A stretch of 64,000 nt of DNA from JBMDXB01 sp048594975. GTDB lineage: Bacteria > Acidobacteriota > Vicinamibacteria > Vicinamibacterales > 2-12-FULL-66-21. The notes beneath the pieces were generated by a model. That model saw only the letters and a program-made list of their open reading frames with translations, was not told where the DNA came from and searched no databases. Positions 16,465 through 25,456 of this stretch are shown here, one piece after another. The translations under genes were made by a program, and so were the position numbers. The stretch spans positions 62,001 to 126,000 of the forward strand of contig JBMDXQ010000017.1 in assembly GCA_048594975.1 (NCBI GenBank), written 5' to 3'. Numbering within the stretch: the stretch's first letter is position 1; every line of letters begins with the position of its first letter.

Positions 16465-17721
16465 TTACGCTGTGACGCTGCCAGACCCCTCCGCCGCCGG
16501 GACGTAGCGCTCGAAGGCATCCTCGAAACTGGCCGCCCGATACCCTTTGAACGTGAGCCCGCCGAGCCTCATGGTCCCTGCGGGATGAATCCCGAAGGGT
16601 TTCAACAGTCGGGCGAGTTGATGCGCGTCGAGGCCGGAGCCCTTCCACGTTCGCCACGGGCGGTCGTCAAGGTTCCTCAACCGGTCCAGCAGTTCCTTCG
16701 TGCGCACCATCGCTCCATTGCCGATAACGGCGCGGATGTCCCGCAGCAGCTCGACGCCGAAGTCCTCATCGTCGATGGTCGAGGTCAGGCGTCTGGCCGC
16801 CTTTCGACAGCGCACCGGCCAGCCGCCGCCGGCCAGATCCGCAATCGCCAGCAGCGGGGACCAGTTGTCCCGCGCACGATCGTGGAGCCCCTCGGGGGCG
16901 TCCGGCTCCGCCTTCCGTAGTTGCTCCAGATGGTCACTCACCCAGCGCCGACACTGTTTGCGGAGCCGGTCGAAGGTCGGCCTGAGCCGATCAAGATGCG
17001 CGAGGTCAAGCAGCTGCACCGACTCGCTCTGTTTCCGCCTTCGCATCCGCACGACGAGCGACCGGTCCTGGAGCGTATGAGGCAGCTCACGAATCAGGGC
17101 AATCGCCTTCGGACACCACGTGGAGAACTTCACCGGCTCCCAATCACGGCCGACAGCGACGTTGCGATACACGTAGGCAGCGTCACGGGTGTGGCCGGAA
17201 TTGAGAATTCCTCGCAGCGCCTCGTTGTCCTTCAGCAGCGTGTCGCCCTCGTCGATGAGCAGCGTCGGCTGGTCGCGCTCAACAACGCGGAAGATGACCG
17301 CAGCGGTGAGATTCGAGGCGAGCACCGGACGGCAGACCAGCCGGCGGATGAGCCGAAGCAGTTGCGTCTTCCCGCAGCGCAGGACCGGGCTCTCGATGGC
17401 GAGCATCGGCGAGATGGAGACCGCATCGAGGCAATAGGTGAACAGAGCCCAGAGTGCAATCGTGGGTGCAGCACCCGGCGGCAACACGATGTGTCTGTCC
17501 ACCATCTCCATCATCTCGTTCAGCAGCGCTGCCCCGTCGACCGGCGTCGGCCACTCGGCCGGATCGCGCGTCGTCTCCTTCTTCTTCGGAGCGGCTTTGG
17601 TCGTCTTCCGCGACTTCAGCCTGGCAGCGCTACCCGATTGCCGGCGCGCGCGCTTGGGTGTACGATCCTTTTTCAAGGAGGTAACTCCCTTCCCAATCCG
17701 CATTCGCCCGGCTGGTAGCAA
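16465..17721 (-). CDS. DUF3631-type helicase/primase-like ATPase of the mobile element
   Basis: A 418-residue protein with a basic, lysine-rich N-terminal tail (about 1-52) and a P-loop ATPase core. The Walker A-like segment is SPVLRCGKT with Lys118, Walker B is LLIDEGDT with Asp157/Glu158, and ILNSGHTRDAAYVYR and RDWEPVKFSTWCPKA follow, as typical for DUF3631 domains found in plasmid and phage replication proteins. The C-terminal part (about 330-410) looks like a winged-helix-type region (ELLDRLRNLDDRPWRTW). It probably unwinds or primes element DNA. A TTG start at residue 15 with AAGGGAG upstream is an alternative to the ATG at 17721. It follows the HTH gene by 29 bases. Confidence 0.82.
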   Translation of the reverse strand: MLPAGRMRIGKGVTSLKKDRTPKRARRQSGSAARLKSRKTTKAAPKKKETTRDPAEWPTPVDGAALLNEMMEMVDRHIVLPPGAAPTIALWALFTYCLDAVSISPMLAIESPVLRCGKTQLLRLIRRLVCRPVLASNLTAAVIFRVVERDQPTLLIDEGDTLLKDNEALRGILNSGHTRDAAYVYRNVAVGRDWEPVKFSTWCPKAIALIRELPHTLQDRSLVVRMRRRKQSESVQLLDLAHLDRLRPTFDRLRKQCRRWVSDHLEQLRKAEPDAPEGLHDRARDNWSPLLAIADLAGGGWPVRCRKAARRLTSTIDDEDFGVELLRDIRAVIGNGAMVRTKELLDRLRNLDDRPWRTWKGSGLDAHQLARLLKPFGIHPAGTMRLGGLTFKGYRAASFEDAFERYVPAAEGSGSVTA

Positions 17722-17750
17722 CAGCCGGGCACGTTCGCCTCAACGCGAAT

Positions 17751-17990
17751 TCACGCGACCTCGTCTCGTGGCTCCGGCTCATGGACGGCACGAGCCTCCA
17801 GCCAGGCCAGCAGCCAGGAGCCGCAGAATCTGAGATCACCTCTTGAGTTGATGCGGGCGCCTCGGAGCCGGCCGCGCAGTCGTTCGCGTTGGATCGTGCG
17901 CAGGTGCGTGGAGAGAATCTCGGCCGCCTCGGCGGAGGAGTACCAGGTGTCGGGATCGATGTGCTTGCGAGAGAGGGTCGTAGAAGGCAC
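17751..17990 (-). CDS. Helix-turn-helix protein, excisionase/MerR-like
   Basis: A 79-residue protein with TWYSSAEAAEILSTHLRTIQ, matching the winged-helix 'excisionase-type' domain (W/Y-S-xx-EAA-x-L). The second part (RGDLRFCGSWLLAWLEA) fits the wing and final helix. It probably acts as directionality factor or regulator of the element. The start is GTG at 17990 and no strong ribosome binding site is visible. It is the first gene of the leftward replication pair with the DUF3631 gene. Confidence 0.72.
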   Translation of the reverse strand: MPSTTLSRKHIDPDTWYSSAEAAEILSTHLRTIQRERLRGRLRGARINSRGDLRFCGSWLLAWLEARAVHEPEPRDEVA

Positions 17991-18318
17991 AGGAAGCCCC
18001 CAGAACAGCGCGTCTGGAGGGTCCCTCCCGCTTCCTCAACGGGTCGCGTTGACGGGTCGCAGGCGCCTCAATGAAGCGCCAGGAGGGGCCTGTGCGTAGG
18101 CGTGACGGCCGCCCCGCTGAGAGGCGACAGGATGATCATGGGATCAGGTCAAGTCTCGGCGTCAATGGCATTCTGACGCACGGCGACGACGAGCCGGTGT
18201 GCAACGGGCGTGCAACGATTTCACGTCCAGCGATGTTCGATGATGTCAGATAGCGATAGCGTGTCGCAATTTCGCGCCGAAAAACCGCGCCCGACAGAGC
18301 CCAACCCGAAGTATCCTA
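17991..18318. other. Non-coding right end of the element
   Basis: Between the HTH gene and attR I see no supported gene; short frames have no motif or ribosome binding site. Regulatory sites of the leftward operon and integrase arm-binding sites could lie here, but no clear repeat was found. Confidence 0.4.
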
Positions 18319-18369
18319 GCCTCCGGAGCCGAAGGTTACAGGTTCGAGCCCTGTCGGGCGCGCCAGCCT
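18319..18369 (+). repeat. attR: 51-bp copy of the tRNA-Arg(CCG) 3' half
   Basis: Exact match to 8643-8693. The upstream half of the tRNA is missing here, so this is an attachment-site remnant and not a functional tRNA gene. Confidence 0.92.
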
Positions 18370-18564
18370 CCGATCGCGAACAAGCAGGAGCGAGCTACGG
18401 CTGCCCCGCGCAGCGTTCGACGGCCGGCAGCAGCAGCGAATCGCACACCCCGTGCGCCAGGGACTTCGCTCGAAGCAAATCGCTGCGAATACCTTCGATG
18501 GTCGAGGTAGAATGAGTCGTTCGGGCCGCCGCCCGACGGCCTACCACAGACCAGCAGGTTAGCC

Positions 18565-19272
18565 ATGGCAGCCGCTCTCAAGACCATCCTCAACGTTGAA
18601 GATCACGCACCGGCCCGATACCTCCGGACGCGGATCCTGCAGCGCGCCGGCTTCGGCGTCGACGAAGTGGACAACGCGGCGCAGGCGCTCGAGCGCGCGG
18701 CGACGGCGTCGTTGATGCTGCTCGACATCCGGCTGCCCGACGGCGACGGTTTCACCGTCTGCGAGAAGGTGAAGGCGGTCTACCCGAACCTGCCGGTCGT
18801 GATGGTGACCTCGGTGTACCGGACGGCGCAGGCGCGCCGCGACGCATTCGCCGTTGGTGCCGACGCGTTCCTGCTCGAACCGATCGAACCCGAACGCCTG
18901 GTGCGGATGGTCGAGGGCTTCGTGAGCGGCCGGTTGAAGACCGGCGTGGAGCGCACCGGAACGGCGTGGGTGATCACCGACGGCGTGGGGCACATTCTCG
19001 ATCTCACCGACAGCGCCGCGAAGCTGCTGAACATGTCGCGGCGCGGCGCGATCGGGCGCAGCCTGCCGACCTTCTTCGTCGAGGATCGTCCGAAGCTGAT
19101 CGCCGAGCTGATGCGCGCGAGCGAGGGCGTGATCATCAACCGCGACGGCCTGCTCCAGCCGCGCGATCGCAAGCCGCTGCGCGTGCACATCGACGTCGGC
19201 GCGTTGCATGCCGCGCCCGGTGTCGGCCTGCAGCTGCGCTGGGACCTCGAGCCCGAGGAGCCGGTCAACTAG
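18565..19272 (+). CDS. Receiver-domain protein with C-terminal PAS-like domain
   Basis: A 235-residue protein. The receiver domain (about 7-122) has the acidic pair Glu12/Asp13 (NVEDH), phospho-acceptor Asp54 in MLLDIRLPDGDGF and Thr82 (MVTS). The conserved lysine at the end of strand 5 is Glu105 (LLEP instead of LKP), so signalling may differ from the canonical mechanism. A PAS-like domain (about 130-215) contains WVITDGVGHILDLTDSAAKL. There is no DNA-binding or kinase domain, so it is probably a phosphorelay or sensory adaptor. It is the first chromosomal gene after attR. Confidence 0.85.
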   Translation: MAAALKTILNVEDHAPARYLRTRILQRAGFGVDEVDNAAQALERAATASLMLLDIRLPDGDGFTVCEKVKAVYPNLPVVMVTSVYRTAQARRDAFAVGADAFLLEPIEPERLVRMVEGFVSGRLKTGVERTGTAWVITDGVGHILDLTDSAAKLLNMSRRGAIGRSLPTFFVEDRPKLIAELMRASEGVIINRDGLLQPRDRKPLRVHIDVGALHAAPGVGLQLRWDLEPEEPVN

Positions 19273-19423
19273 GCCGACACCCGATGGCGCCGTCGCATGG
19301 TCGCCGCGGCGCCGCGGACGTTCCGGCACTCTCCTTTGCCGCCACCAGCCGCGACACGCCTCCTGGTTCCGCGCAACGCCATCTGAACCATACACGTGCA
19401 CGCGCCGTTCGAACTGGATTCGA

Positions 19424-20311
19424 CTAGGTCGAGGATTTCGTCCCCAGGCGCTCGACGCATTCCCGGATCACCTGCTCGATCGGCGTGGTCGCCATCACCT
19501 GCCGCTCGGCGCAGGGCGCGATCTTCCCTGCAGCAAACGCGGCGAACATCTCCGCCAGGATCGCAGCGAGCGGCTCGGGTACGCCCGCGCGGACGAGCGA
19601 CGGCACGTGTGCGGCCGGCGGAATGTCCACGACCTGCACGGGCCGTCCGAGCGCGGCACCGAGCAGCGCTGCAACCTGCCGGATCGAATAGCGCGGGCCG
19701 AGCAGGTCGATGGTGCCGTCGGCCGGCGATGCCGCAGCGAGCGTCTCCGCCGCCACACGGCCGACGTCGCGCGTCGCCACCATCGGGAACGCCACGTCGG
19801 CGTCGCCCAGGAGGTTCGGGTAGATGCCGCTCCGCGCGGCGACCGGCAGCACGCTGGCGACGTTATCCTGGAAGTAGCAGGCCCGCAGAACGGCGACCCG
19901 CGAGGCGGTCGCGCGCAGCAGCTTCTCGCAATAATGCAGGTCCTTTGCCGGGCCGTTGCCGTCGGGCAGCGCCGCCGCGATTGCCGACAGCATGACGACG
20001 CGCGGCACGCCGCTCGCGCTCACCGCACCGGCCACCGCGTCTGCCATGCGCCGGCGGGCGCCGTGGAAGTCCTCCGGCGGCACGCTCTCCGGCAGCAGCG
20101 TGAAGACCCCCTCGGCGCCGCGCAACACGCCCGACAGGAACGCCGGATCGTCGAGCGCGCCCACGGCGGCCTCGGCACCGCGCTGCCCCCACTCGCGCGC
20201 CGCCGCCTCCCGTCGGACGATCACGCACGGCGTCGCGCCGAACGCGAGCAGCTCGCGCGCCACAACGGATCCGACACGGCCTGTGGCCCCGGCCACGACC
20301 CAGTTCGGCAT
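19424..20311 (-). CDS. NmrA-like NAD(P)-binding protein
   Basis: A 295-residue atypical short-chain dehydrogenase-like protein. It begins MPNWVVAGATGRVGSVVARE with the GxxGxxG Rossmann loop (GATGRVG), then GALDDPAFLSGVLRGAEGVF, as in NmrA / NAD(P)H-binding proteins that act as redox sensors or isoflavone-reductase-like enzymes. No YxxxK is evident at the usual SDR spacing. It is divergent from the propeller protein gene, with 60 bases between starts. Confidence 0.85.
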   Translation of the reverse strand: MPNWVVAGATGRVGSVVARELLAFGATPCVIVRREAAAREWGQRGAEAAVGALDDPAFLSGVLRGAEGVFTLLPESVPPEDFHGARRRMADAVAGAVSASGVPRVVMLSAIAAALPDGNGPAKDLHYCEKLLRATASRVAVLRACYFQDNVASVLPVAARSGIYPNLLGDADVAFPMVATRDVGRVAAETLAAASPADGTIDLLGPRYSIRQVAALLGAALGRPVQVVDIPPAAHVPSLVRAGVPEPLAAILAEMFAAFAAGKIAPCAERQVMATTPIEQVIRECVERLGTKSST

Positions 20312-20371
20312 GTGCTCCTCCTTCGCGAACGTCGCGACCGCGGTGATTGTACCCTGCTACAATCCGCCGCC

Positions 20372-21814
20372 ATGCACTCGCCTTCCCGCCTCCTCGCGTG
20401 CCTCGCGGCGGCTTTCGCCACGCTCGCGGGCGCGCTTCCCGCGCAGCAGCAGCCGCCGCCGCTCGAGCGGAAGATCATCCGCACCGCCGCCGACCGGCTG
20501 CCGCCGCTCGGCCGCCCGCCGGTAGCGAGGGGCACGTGGCCGTCGTTCCGCGGCCCCGGCGCGATCGGCGTCGCCGACGGCATGAACCTGCCCGACACTT
20601 GGAACGTGACCACGAAGGAGAACATCCTGTGGAGCACGGTTATTCCCGGCCTCGCCCACTCGAGCCCGATCGTGTGGGGCGACCGCGTGTTCGTCACGAG
20701 CGCGATCAGCAGCCAGCCGGACGCCTCGTTCAAGCCGGGCCTCTACGGCGCCGGCGATGCGGCGGACGATCGATCCAAGCACCGCTGGATGGTGTACGCG
20801 CTCGATCGGCGCACCGGCCGGATCGCGTGGGAGCAGCTGGCGTACGAGGGCACGCCCGTCGAGAAGCGGCACACGAAGTCCACCTACGGCAGTTCCTCGC
20901 CGGCCACCGACGGCCGCATCGTGGTGGCGTGGTTCGGCTCGCAGGGCGTGTACGCCTACAACATGGACGGGACGTTCCGCTGGAAGGTGGATCTCGGCCA
21001 CCTCGATCTCGGCGCCTACAACATGCCGGTGCTCGAATGGGGCACGGCCAGCTCGCCGATCATCTGGCAGGACCTGGTGTTCCTGCAGTGCGATACCGAC
21101 GCCGACGATTTCCTGGTCGCGCTCAGGGCCGCCGACGGCAGCGTGGCGTGGAAGGTCGACCGCGAGGAGGTCCCGTCGTGGGGAACGCCGACGGTCGTCG
21201 AGACGCCGGCCGGTCCGCAGCTCCTGACCAACGCGTCGAACTACATCCGCGCCTACGATCCGCGCACCGGCAAGGAGCTGTGGCGTCTCGGCGGCAGCTC
21301 GAAGATCACCGCGCCCACGCCGTTCCTTGCCGACGGCCTGATCGTGATCGCCAGCGGCCGCGCGCCGGAACGACCGATCTTCGCCGTCCGGCCCACCGCG
21401 AGCGGCGACATCACCCTGCCCGCCGGCGCGACGAGCAGCCAGGCGGTCGCCTGGAGCCGCACCGGCCGCGGATCGTACATGCCGACCCCCCTGGCCTACC
21501 GCGGCACGCTCTACGTCCTGAACAACAACGGCGCGTTCGACGCCTACGACCTGAAGAGCGGTGACGAGGTCTACCGGACGCGCGTGCCGCACCTCGGCCT
21601 CGGCTTCAGCGCGTCACCCGTGGCCGCCGACGGCAAGATCTACGTCTCGAGCGAGGACGGCGAAATCATGGTGGCCGCGGCCGGCCCGAAGCTGGAGACG
21701 GTGGCCACCAACTCGGTGGGAGAAACGCTGATGGCGACCCCGGCGCTCTCGGACGGGGTCATGTACGTGCGCGGCGCCTCGACCCTCTTCGCAATCGGCC
21801 GCCGGAAACAGTGA
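20372..21814 (+). CDS. Secreted PQQ-type beta-propeller protein
   Basis: A 480-residue protein with a signal peptide (RLLACLAAAFATLAGALPAQ) and repeated propeller blades such as VYALDRRTGRIAWEQLAYEG, LVALRAADGSVAWKVDREE, IRAYDPRTGKELWRLGG and FDAYDLKSGDEVYRTRV. The motif WPSFRGPGAIGVADG near residue 55 is typical of outer-membrane or periplasmic PQQ-like repeat proteins of planctomycetes and acidobacteria. No PQQ dehydrogenase active-site motif is evident, so a binding or scaffold role is likely. The start at 20372 is chosen by the signal peptide, although the frame extends far upstream. Confidence 0.87.
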   Translation: MHSPSRLLACLAAAFATLAGALPAQQQPPPLERKIIRTAADRLPPLGRPPVARGTWPSFRGPGAIGVADGMNLPDTWNVTTKENILWSTVIPGLAHSSPIVWGDRVFVTSAISSQPDASFKPGLYGAGDAADDRSKHRWMVYALDRRTGRIAWEQLAYEGTPVEKRHTKSTYGSSSPATDGRIVVAWFGSQGVYAYNMDGTFRWKVDLGHLDLGAYNMPVLEWGTASSPIIWQDLVFLQCDTDADDFLVALRAADGSVAWKVDREEVPSWGTPTVVETPAGPQLLTNASNYIRAYDPRTGKELWRLGGSSKITAPTPFLADGLIVIASGRAPERPIFAVRPTASGDITLPAGATSSQAVAWSRTGRGSYMPTPLAYRGTLYVLNNNGAFDAYDLKSGDEVYRTRVPHLGLGFSASPVAADGKIYVSSEDGEIMVAAAGPKLETVATNSVGETLMATPALSDGVMYVRGASTLFAIGRRKQ

Positions 21815-21815
21815 C

Positions 21816-21846
21816 GCGGGGTGCCGCGCACCAACGCGCACCCCGC
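21816..21846. terminator. Hairpin between convergent genes, probable terminator
   Basis: Perfect 9-bp stem GCGGGGTGC / GCACCCCGC with a 13-base loop, starting two bases after the propeller-gene stop and followed by CTTTG on the + strand. The T tract is weak, so termination is only probable. Confidence 0.45.
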
Positions 21847-21866
21847 TTTGCCCAGCGCCGTGCCGG

Positions 21867-22544
21867 CTACTTCGCCGGCTCGATGGTCGCCTTCTTGACG
21901 TAATCCAGCTTCGGGAACGACTTCATCAGGTAGGCATTGCCTTCCGCCTGGATGCGACCCTGCTCCGGGCCGCGGCCGCTCGGCGCGCCTTCGCCGTAGC
22001 CGTTGTAGATCTTGTCGACCACGTTCATTCCCGACGTCACCTGGCCGAACGGCGCGAACCCCTGACCGTCCAGGTTCGCGTTGTCCCCGAAGTTGATGAA
22101 CACCTGGGTCGTGCGCGTGGTGGGCGCCCCGCCCATCGCGTAGGTGATGTAGCCGCGCTTGTTGCTCTGCTTCACCGGGTCGACGGGAATCCTGGCGTTC
22201 CGCCACGCCGCGGCGACGGCCGGATCGCCGTGGATGCCGAACTGCACCATGAAGCCCTCGATGACGCGGAAGAAGCGGACGTCGTCGAAGAAGCCGTTCT
22301 TCACGAGGTTATAGAAGCGGTCGGCGCCGTGTGGCGCCCAGTCGCGGTGCACGGTCACGACGAAGGTGCCGACCGAGGTGTCGAACCTGGCGTTGAACTT
22401 CGGCGGCGCGGTATCGCCGAGGGCCGCCGGGTTCTTCAGGTTCGCCGCGCCGGCGGCCGGGGCGGTCTGTCCCCCCTGTGCCAGCACGTTGGCCGCGCCC
22501 AGCGCGGCCGCGATCAGCAGTGCCGATGATGTACGCAGAATCAT
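21867..22544 (-). CDS. Periplasmic peptidyl-prolyl cis-trans isomerase (cyclophilin type)
   Basis: A 225-residue protein with an N-terminal signal peptide (SSALLIAAALGAANVLAQ) and a cyclophilin domain (about 50-220). The active-site region FFRVIEGFMVQFGIHGDP carries the catalytic Arg. TQVFINFGDNANLDGQGFAPFG corresponds to the usual Q-FFI and FAPFG segments. It accelerates proline isomerisation during folding of exported proteins. It lies convergent to the propeller gene. Confidence 0.92.
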   Translation of the reverse strand: MILRTSSALLIAAALGAANVLAQGGQTAPAAGAANLKNPAALGDTAPPKFNARFDTSVGTFVVTVHRDWAPHGADRFYNLVKNGFFDDVRFFRVIEGFMVQFGIHGDPAVAAAWRNARIPVDPVKQSNKRGYITYAMGGAPTTRTTQVFINFGDNANLDGQGFAPFGQVTSGMNVVDKIYNGYGEGAPSGRGPEQGRIQAEGNAYLMKSFPKLDYVKKATIEPAK

Positions 22545-22643
22545 GATGCGCTCCTGGTCAGGGTAATCGCGGAATCGCAGGGATCGTACACGAAGACGGG
22601 TCCGGCGTGCTCGCGGCCGGCGACGGTCGGCGGAGAACGGCGA

Positions 22644-24260
22644 TCAGTTGACCGCTGCGGTGATGGATCGGGCGATGAAATTCATGTCGGCCAGCCGCCC
22701 CGACTGGAGCGCGAAGACGCCGTCGAGATCGGCGGCGGCGGCGATCTCGGCCAGTGCGTCCGGCGCCAGGATGGCGGACGCCCTGAACAGCTTCAGCAGC
22801 CGTGTGGACACGGCGAGCGCGACGTCGCTCGCCCACACGCGCGCCTGCGCCTTCAGCAGTGCGTCGTTACGCGAGGCGGCCGCGCGCACCAGGGCGACCG
22901 CGGTTTCGACCTCCGCCATCGACGTGGCGATCTCGAACAGGGCGTGCTGCTGCCTGATCAGCTTCTCGCGGTACGAGAGGTCGATCGCCGTCGACAGGAA
23001 CCGCGCCGCCGAGCCGACGGCCGGGCCGCCGGATTCGACGAACCCCTCGACCTCGCCGGCCAGTTCGGGGTAGAACCGGCCCCGGCTCTTCACGCTCTGC
23101 CGCATGCGGAACACGCCGATGATGTTCTGCATGATCTCCGAGGTGCCCTCGTAGATGCGCAGGATGCGCGCGTCGCGCCGGATCTTCTCCACCTCGAAGT
23201 CCACGCAGTAACCGTAGCCGCCGAGCGCCTGCACGGCATCGTCGGCCGCGACGTTCCCCACCTCCGTGGCAAACAGCTTCGCGACCGCGCCTTCGACCTG
23301 GCGGTCCCCGGTGCCGGAATCGAGCAGGTCGGCCACGTACTCGATATACGCGCGGGCGGCGGCGAGCCGGAGGCTGTTCGGGACGAGGAGCTTGTGCGTG
23401 AACCCCTGCTTCTCGCAGAGCAGCGTCCCCGCCTGGCGGCGCTGCTTCGAGTAGGCAATCGCCTTGTCGAGGGCCGAAAGGCCGGCGCCGAGGCCGAAGC
23501 CGGCGACCATCAGGCGCGTGAAGCCGAACACCTCGTTCGCCTGTTTGAGGCCGTCGCCTTCCTTCTCGCCGACGAGCTGATCGGCGGCGACGAGGACGTC
23601 CTGCAGCAGGACCTGCGCCGTGTCCGACAGCCGGATGCCGTGCTTCACTTCGTGCTTGCCCGGCTTGAGGCCCGGCGTGCCGCGCTCGACGAGGAAGAAG
23701 CTCGGGCCGCCCGGCGCCTTCGCGAGGACGGTATAGAGATCGGCGATCGAACCGTTGGAGATGAACTGCTTTACGCCGGTGAGGCGGTAATGCGTGACCC
23801 GGCCGTCCGCGTCGGTGACCGGCTCCGCCTCGGTCTTCACGTTCTGCACGTTCGAGCCCGCCTCCGGCTCGGTGACGGCGTAGGCAACGATCAGTCCCTC
23901 GTTGGCGATCCGCGGCAGCCACCGCCGCTTCTGCGCCGGCGTGCAGCCGACGCGGATCGGATCGGTTCCGAGCGCGACGGCGAGCATCGCGGTGGCCAGC
24001 CCGAGATCGATCCGCGCGAACTCGCAGGACAGCCGGTAGATGTCGTAGGCGCCGCCGCCCATCCCGCCGTACTCCTCGGGCAGGAAGACGAGGTGCAGCC
24101 CGACCTCGGGACTGAGCATCGCGCGCACCGCGTCGACGGGGCAGGTGTCGCTCCCGTCCCACCGCAGCCGCTGCTCGAGCGGCGTCTCGCGGCCCGTGAA
24201 CTCCTTCAGCGTCGCGACGATGAGCTCGAGGTCTCCGGCGTCCAGCCGTGCCAGCGGCAT
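22644..24260 (-). CDS. Acyl-CoA dehydrogenase
   Basis: FAD-dependent enzyme of 538 residues oxidising acyl-CoA at the alpha-beta position. EEYGGMGGGAYD, AYAVTEPEAGSNVQ (flavin/substrate loop), VKQFISNGSIADLY, QALGGYGYCVDFEVEK and RIYEGTSEIMQNIIG are all standard, the last containing the likely base Glu. About 130 C-terminal residues extend beyond the core, as in long acyl-CoA dehydrogenases. It follows the 309-residue unknown gene by 13 bases and is probably co-transcribed with it. Chain-length specificity cannot be read from sequence. Confidence 0.93.
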   Translation of the reverse strand: MPLARLDAGDLELIVATLKEFTGRETPLEQRLRWDGSDTCPVDAVRAMLSPEVGLHLVFLPEEYGGMGGGAYDIYRLSCEFARIDLGLATAMLAVALGTDPIRVGCTPAQKRRWLPRIANEGLIVAYAVTEPEAGSNVQNVKTEAEPVTDADGRVTHYRLTGVKQFISNGSIADLYTVLAKAPGGPSFFLVERGTPGLKPGKHEVKHGIRLSDTAQVLLQDVLVAADQLVGEKEGDGLKQANEVFGFTRLMVAGFGLGAGLSALDKAIAYSKQRRQAGTLLCEKQGFTHKLLVPNSLRLAAARAYIEYVADLLDSGTGDRQVEGAVAKLFATEVGNVAADDAVQALGGYGYCVDFEVEKIRRDARILRIYEGTSEIMQNIIGVFRMRQSVKSRGRFYPELAGEVEGFVESGGPAVGSAARFLSTAIDLSYREKLIRQQHALFEIATSMAEVETAVALVRAAASRNDALLKAQARVWASDVALAVSTRLLKLFRASAILAPDALAEIAAAADLDGVFALQSGRLADMNFIARSITAAVN

Positions 24261-24273
24261 TTGCGAATCCTCC

Positions 24274-25203
24274 TCAGTGGGTCGCCGGTACCGGGCTGCC
24301 GGTCACCACGCGCGCCAGCTCCGCGGCCGCGCGATCCCTGGCGAGCCGCGCTCCGGTGAGGCAGCCATCCAGCCGGGCGCGCAGCCGCGTGAACGGCTCG
24401 ACGCCGTCGAACCGCGCGCACGGGCCGGCCTTCGCCGGGTGAGAGCCGTCCGCCTCAACGACGTCGGCGCTGCCGCGCGCCGCGCTCGCGATTCCCGGGA
24501 TCAGCCCTTCGAGCTCGTCGAGCGCCTCCGCGCCGTAGCACGTCGAGCAGCCCTCAGCATCCCAAGCCAGGTGACGCCGGTAGCCGTACACCAGCTCCGC
24601 GCACACCCCGCCGGCCGCGACCGCCGCTCGCGCGGCGTGCGCATGACAGAGGTCGGTCGCGAACGCGATGGTGCCGTTGTCGCTGCCGGCGCTACCGTTC
24701 GCGATCTGGAGGATGCGACAGCGCGCCGCCAGCAGTGGGATGAACGCGCCGGCCAGCTCCGCAAGAGCCGTCTCGGCCCGCTCGGGCGCCTTGCGAAAGT
24801 GGTTGACCGTCCACAGCCAGAGCTGCATGGCGGATGCTACAGTGCACGCGCCGGTGCCCGGCCGGGCCGCGGAGATCTCGCGCAGGTCCGCGATCAACCC
24901 GGGTATGAGCGCGAGGAACGCCTCGGAACCGATCGCTCGCCCGAGCTGCTCGTCTGCCGGACCGTACAGGACGTCCGTGTCGCCCCCCGTCCCCGTGCGC
25001 CATGCCGCGTTCGCTGCGCTCAGCGCCTCGGCAAGCGGACCCGTCGTGCCGCGCAGCGACGCCGCGGCCGCGCGAAGCGCGGCGCGAGCCTCGCCGGTGG
25101 CATAGAAGTCAGTCAGGCGCTGCAGTGCCGCGGCGCGCGGCGAGCCGCCCGGCGGCAACGTACGCAGGAGATCGGTGACGATGGCGGTGTGGCTCGTGTC
25201 CAT
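24274..25203 (-). CDS. Unknown helical protein upstream of the acyl-CoA dehydrogenase
   Basis: A 309-residue, alanine-rich helical protein beginning MDTSHTAIVTDLLRTLPPGG. It has scattered Cys residues (GCSTCYGAEAL, RCRILQ, GACTVASAMQLWLW) and no recognisable catalytic motif, signal peptide or membrane segment. I chose the ATG at 25203 with AGAGG upstream; a much longer frame upstream reads as shadow sequence. It is the first gene of a two-gene unit with the acyl-CoA dehydrogenase, suggesting a role in the same pathway. Confidence 0.65.
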   Translation of the reverse strand: MDTSHTAIVTDLLRTLPPGGSPRAAALQRLTDFYATGEARAALRAAAASLRGTTGPLAEALSAANAAWRTGTGGDTDVLYGPADEQLGRAIGSEAFLALIPGLIADLREISAARPGTGACTVASAMQLWLWTVNHFRKAPERAETALAELAGAFIPLLAARCRILQIANGSAGSDNGTIAFATDLCHAHAARAAVAAGGVCAELVYGYRRHLAWDAEGCSTCYGAEALDELEGLIPGIASAARGSADVVEADGSHPAKAGPCARFDGVEPFTRLRARLDGCLTGARLARDRAAAELARVVTGSPVPATH

Positions 25204-25456
25204 GAACGACCTCTGATGGGAGCGGCCCTGAATTTCAGTAACTCGGGCCGGACGTGCAAATACCGGGGCCGCCCGAGCAGAACCTTCACGAATGCTCTCG
25301 ATCCGGCGTCTTTCTGGAGGTTTTGCGCAGGCGGGACGCCGCCGCCGAGCCACCGCCGCAGCAGGGTGACGGAAAACCGTCAGCGGGATGAACCTTCTTC
25401 CGTGCTCCGGTATCCTGAAGCGCGCCCGTGGCCTCCAGAGAGAGCAGGAGGGTGTG

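Larger units (their letters stand above)
8643..18369. mobile_element. Integrated satellite-like element in tRNA-Arg(CCG), about 9.7 kb
   Basis: The element is bounded by exact 51-bp repeats derived from the tRNA 3' half. Leftward genes, from right to left: HTH/excisionase (17990), DUF3631 helicase/primase (17721), unknown KHG-motif protein (15029), coiled-coil protein (14368), possible 87-residue ORF (13928), 279-residue unknown (13840), CxxC miniprotein (12999), terminase large-subunit-like protein (12829), frameshifted gene (11070), membrane protein (10581) and integrase (10046). Two membrane-protein genes (15269, 15625) run rightward. No portal, capsid, tail, holin or lysin gene is recognisable. 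Integration, replication and packaging-like functions without a virion suggest a phage satellite, or a prophage reduced to these parts. Confidence 0.88.

Noticed and set aside
18301..18369. Possible third tRNA-Arg gene near the right end of the element.
   Set aside because: Only the 3' half (anticodon stem onward) is present, identical to the 51-bp attL, so it is the attR remnant.
22944..24359. A 471-residue + strand frame opposite the acyl-CoA dehydrogenase gene.
   Set aside because: Shadow frame with biased composition; the dehydrogenase signature motifs are on the - strand.
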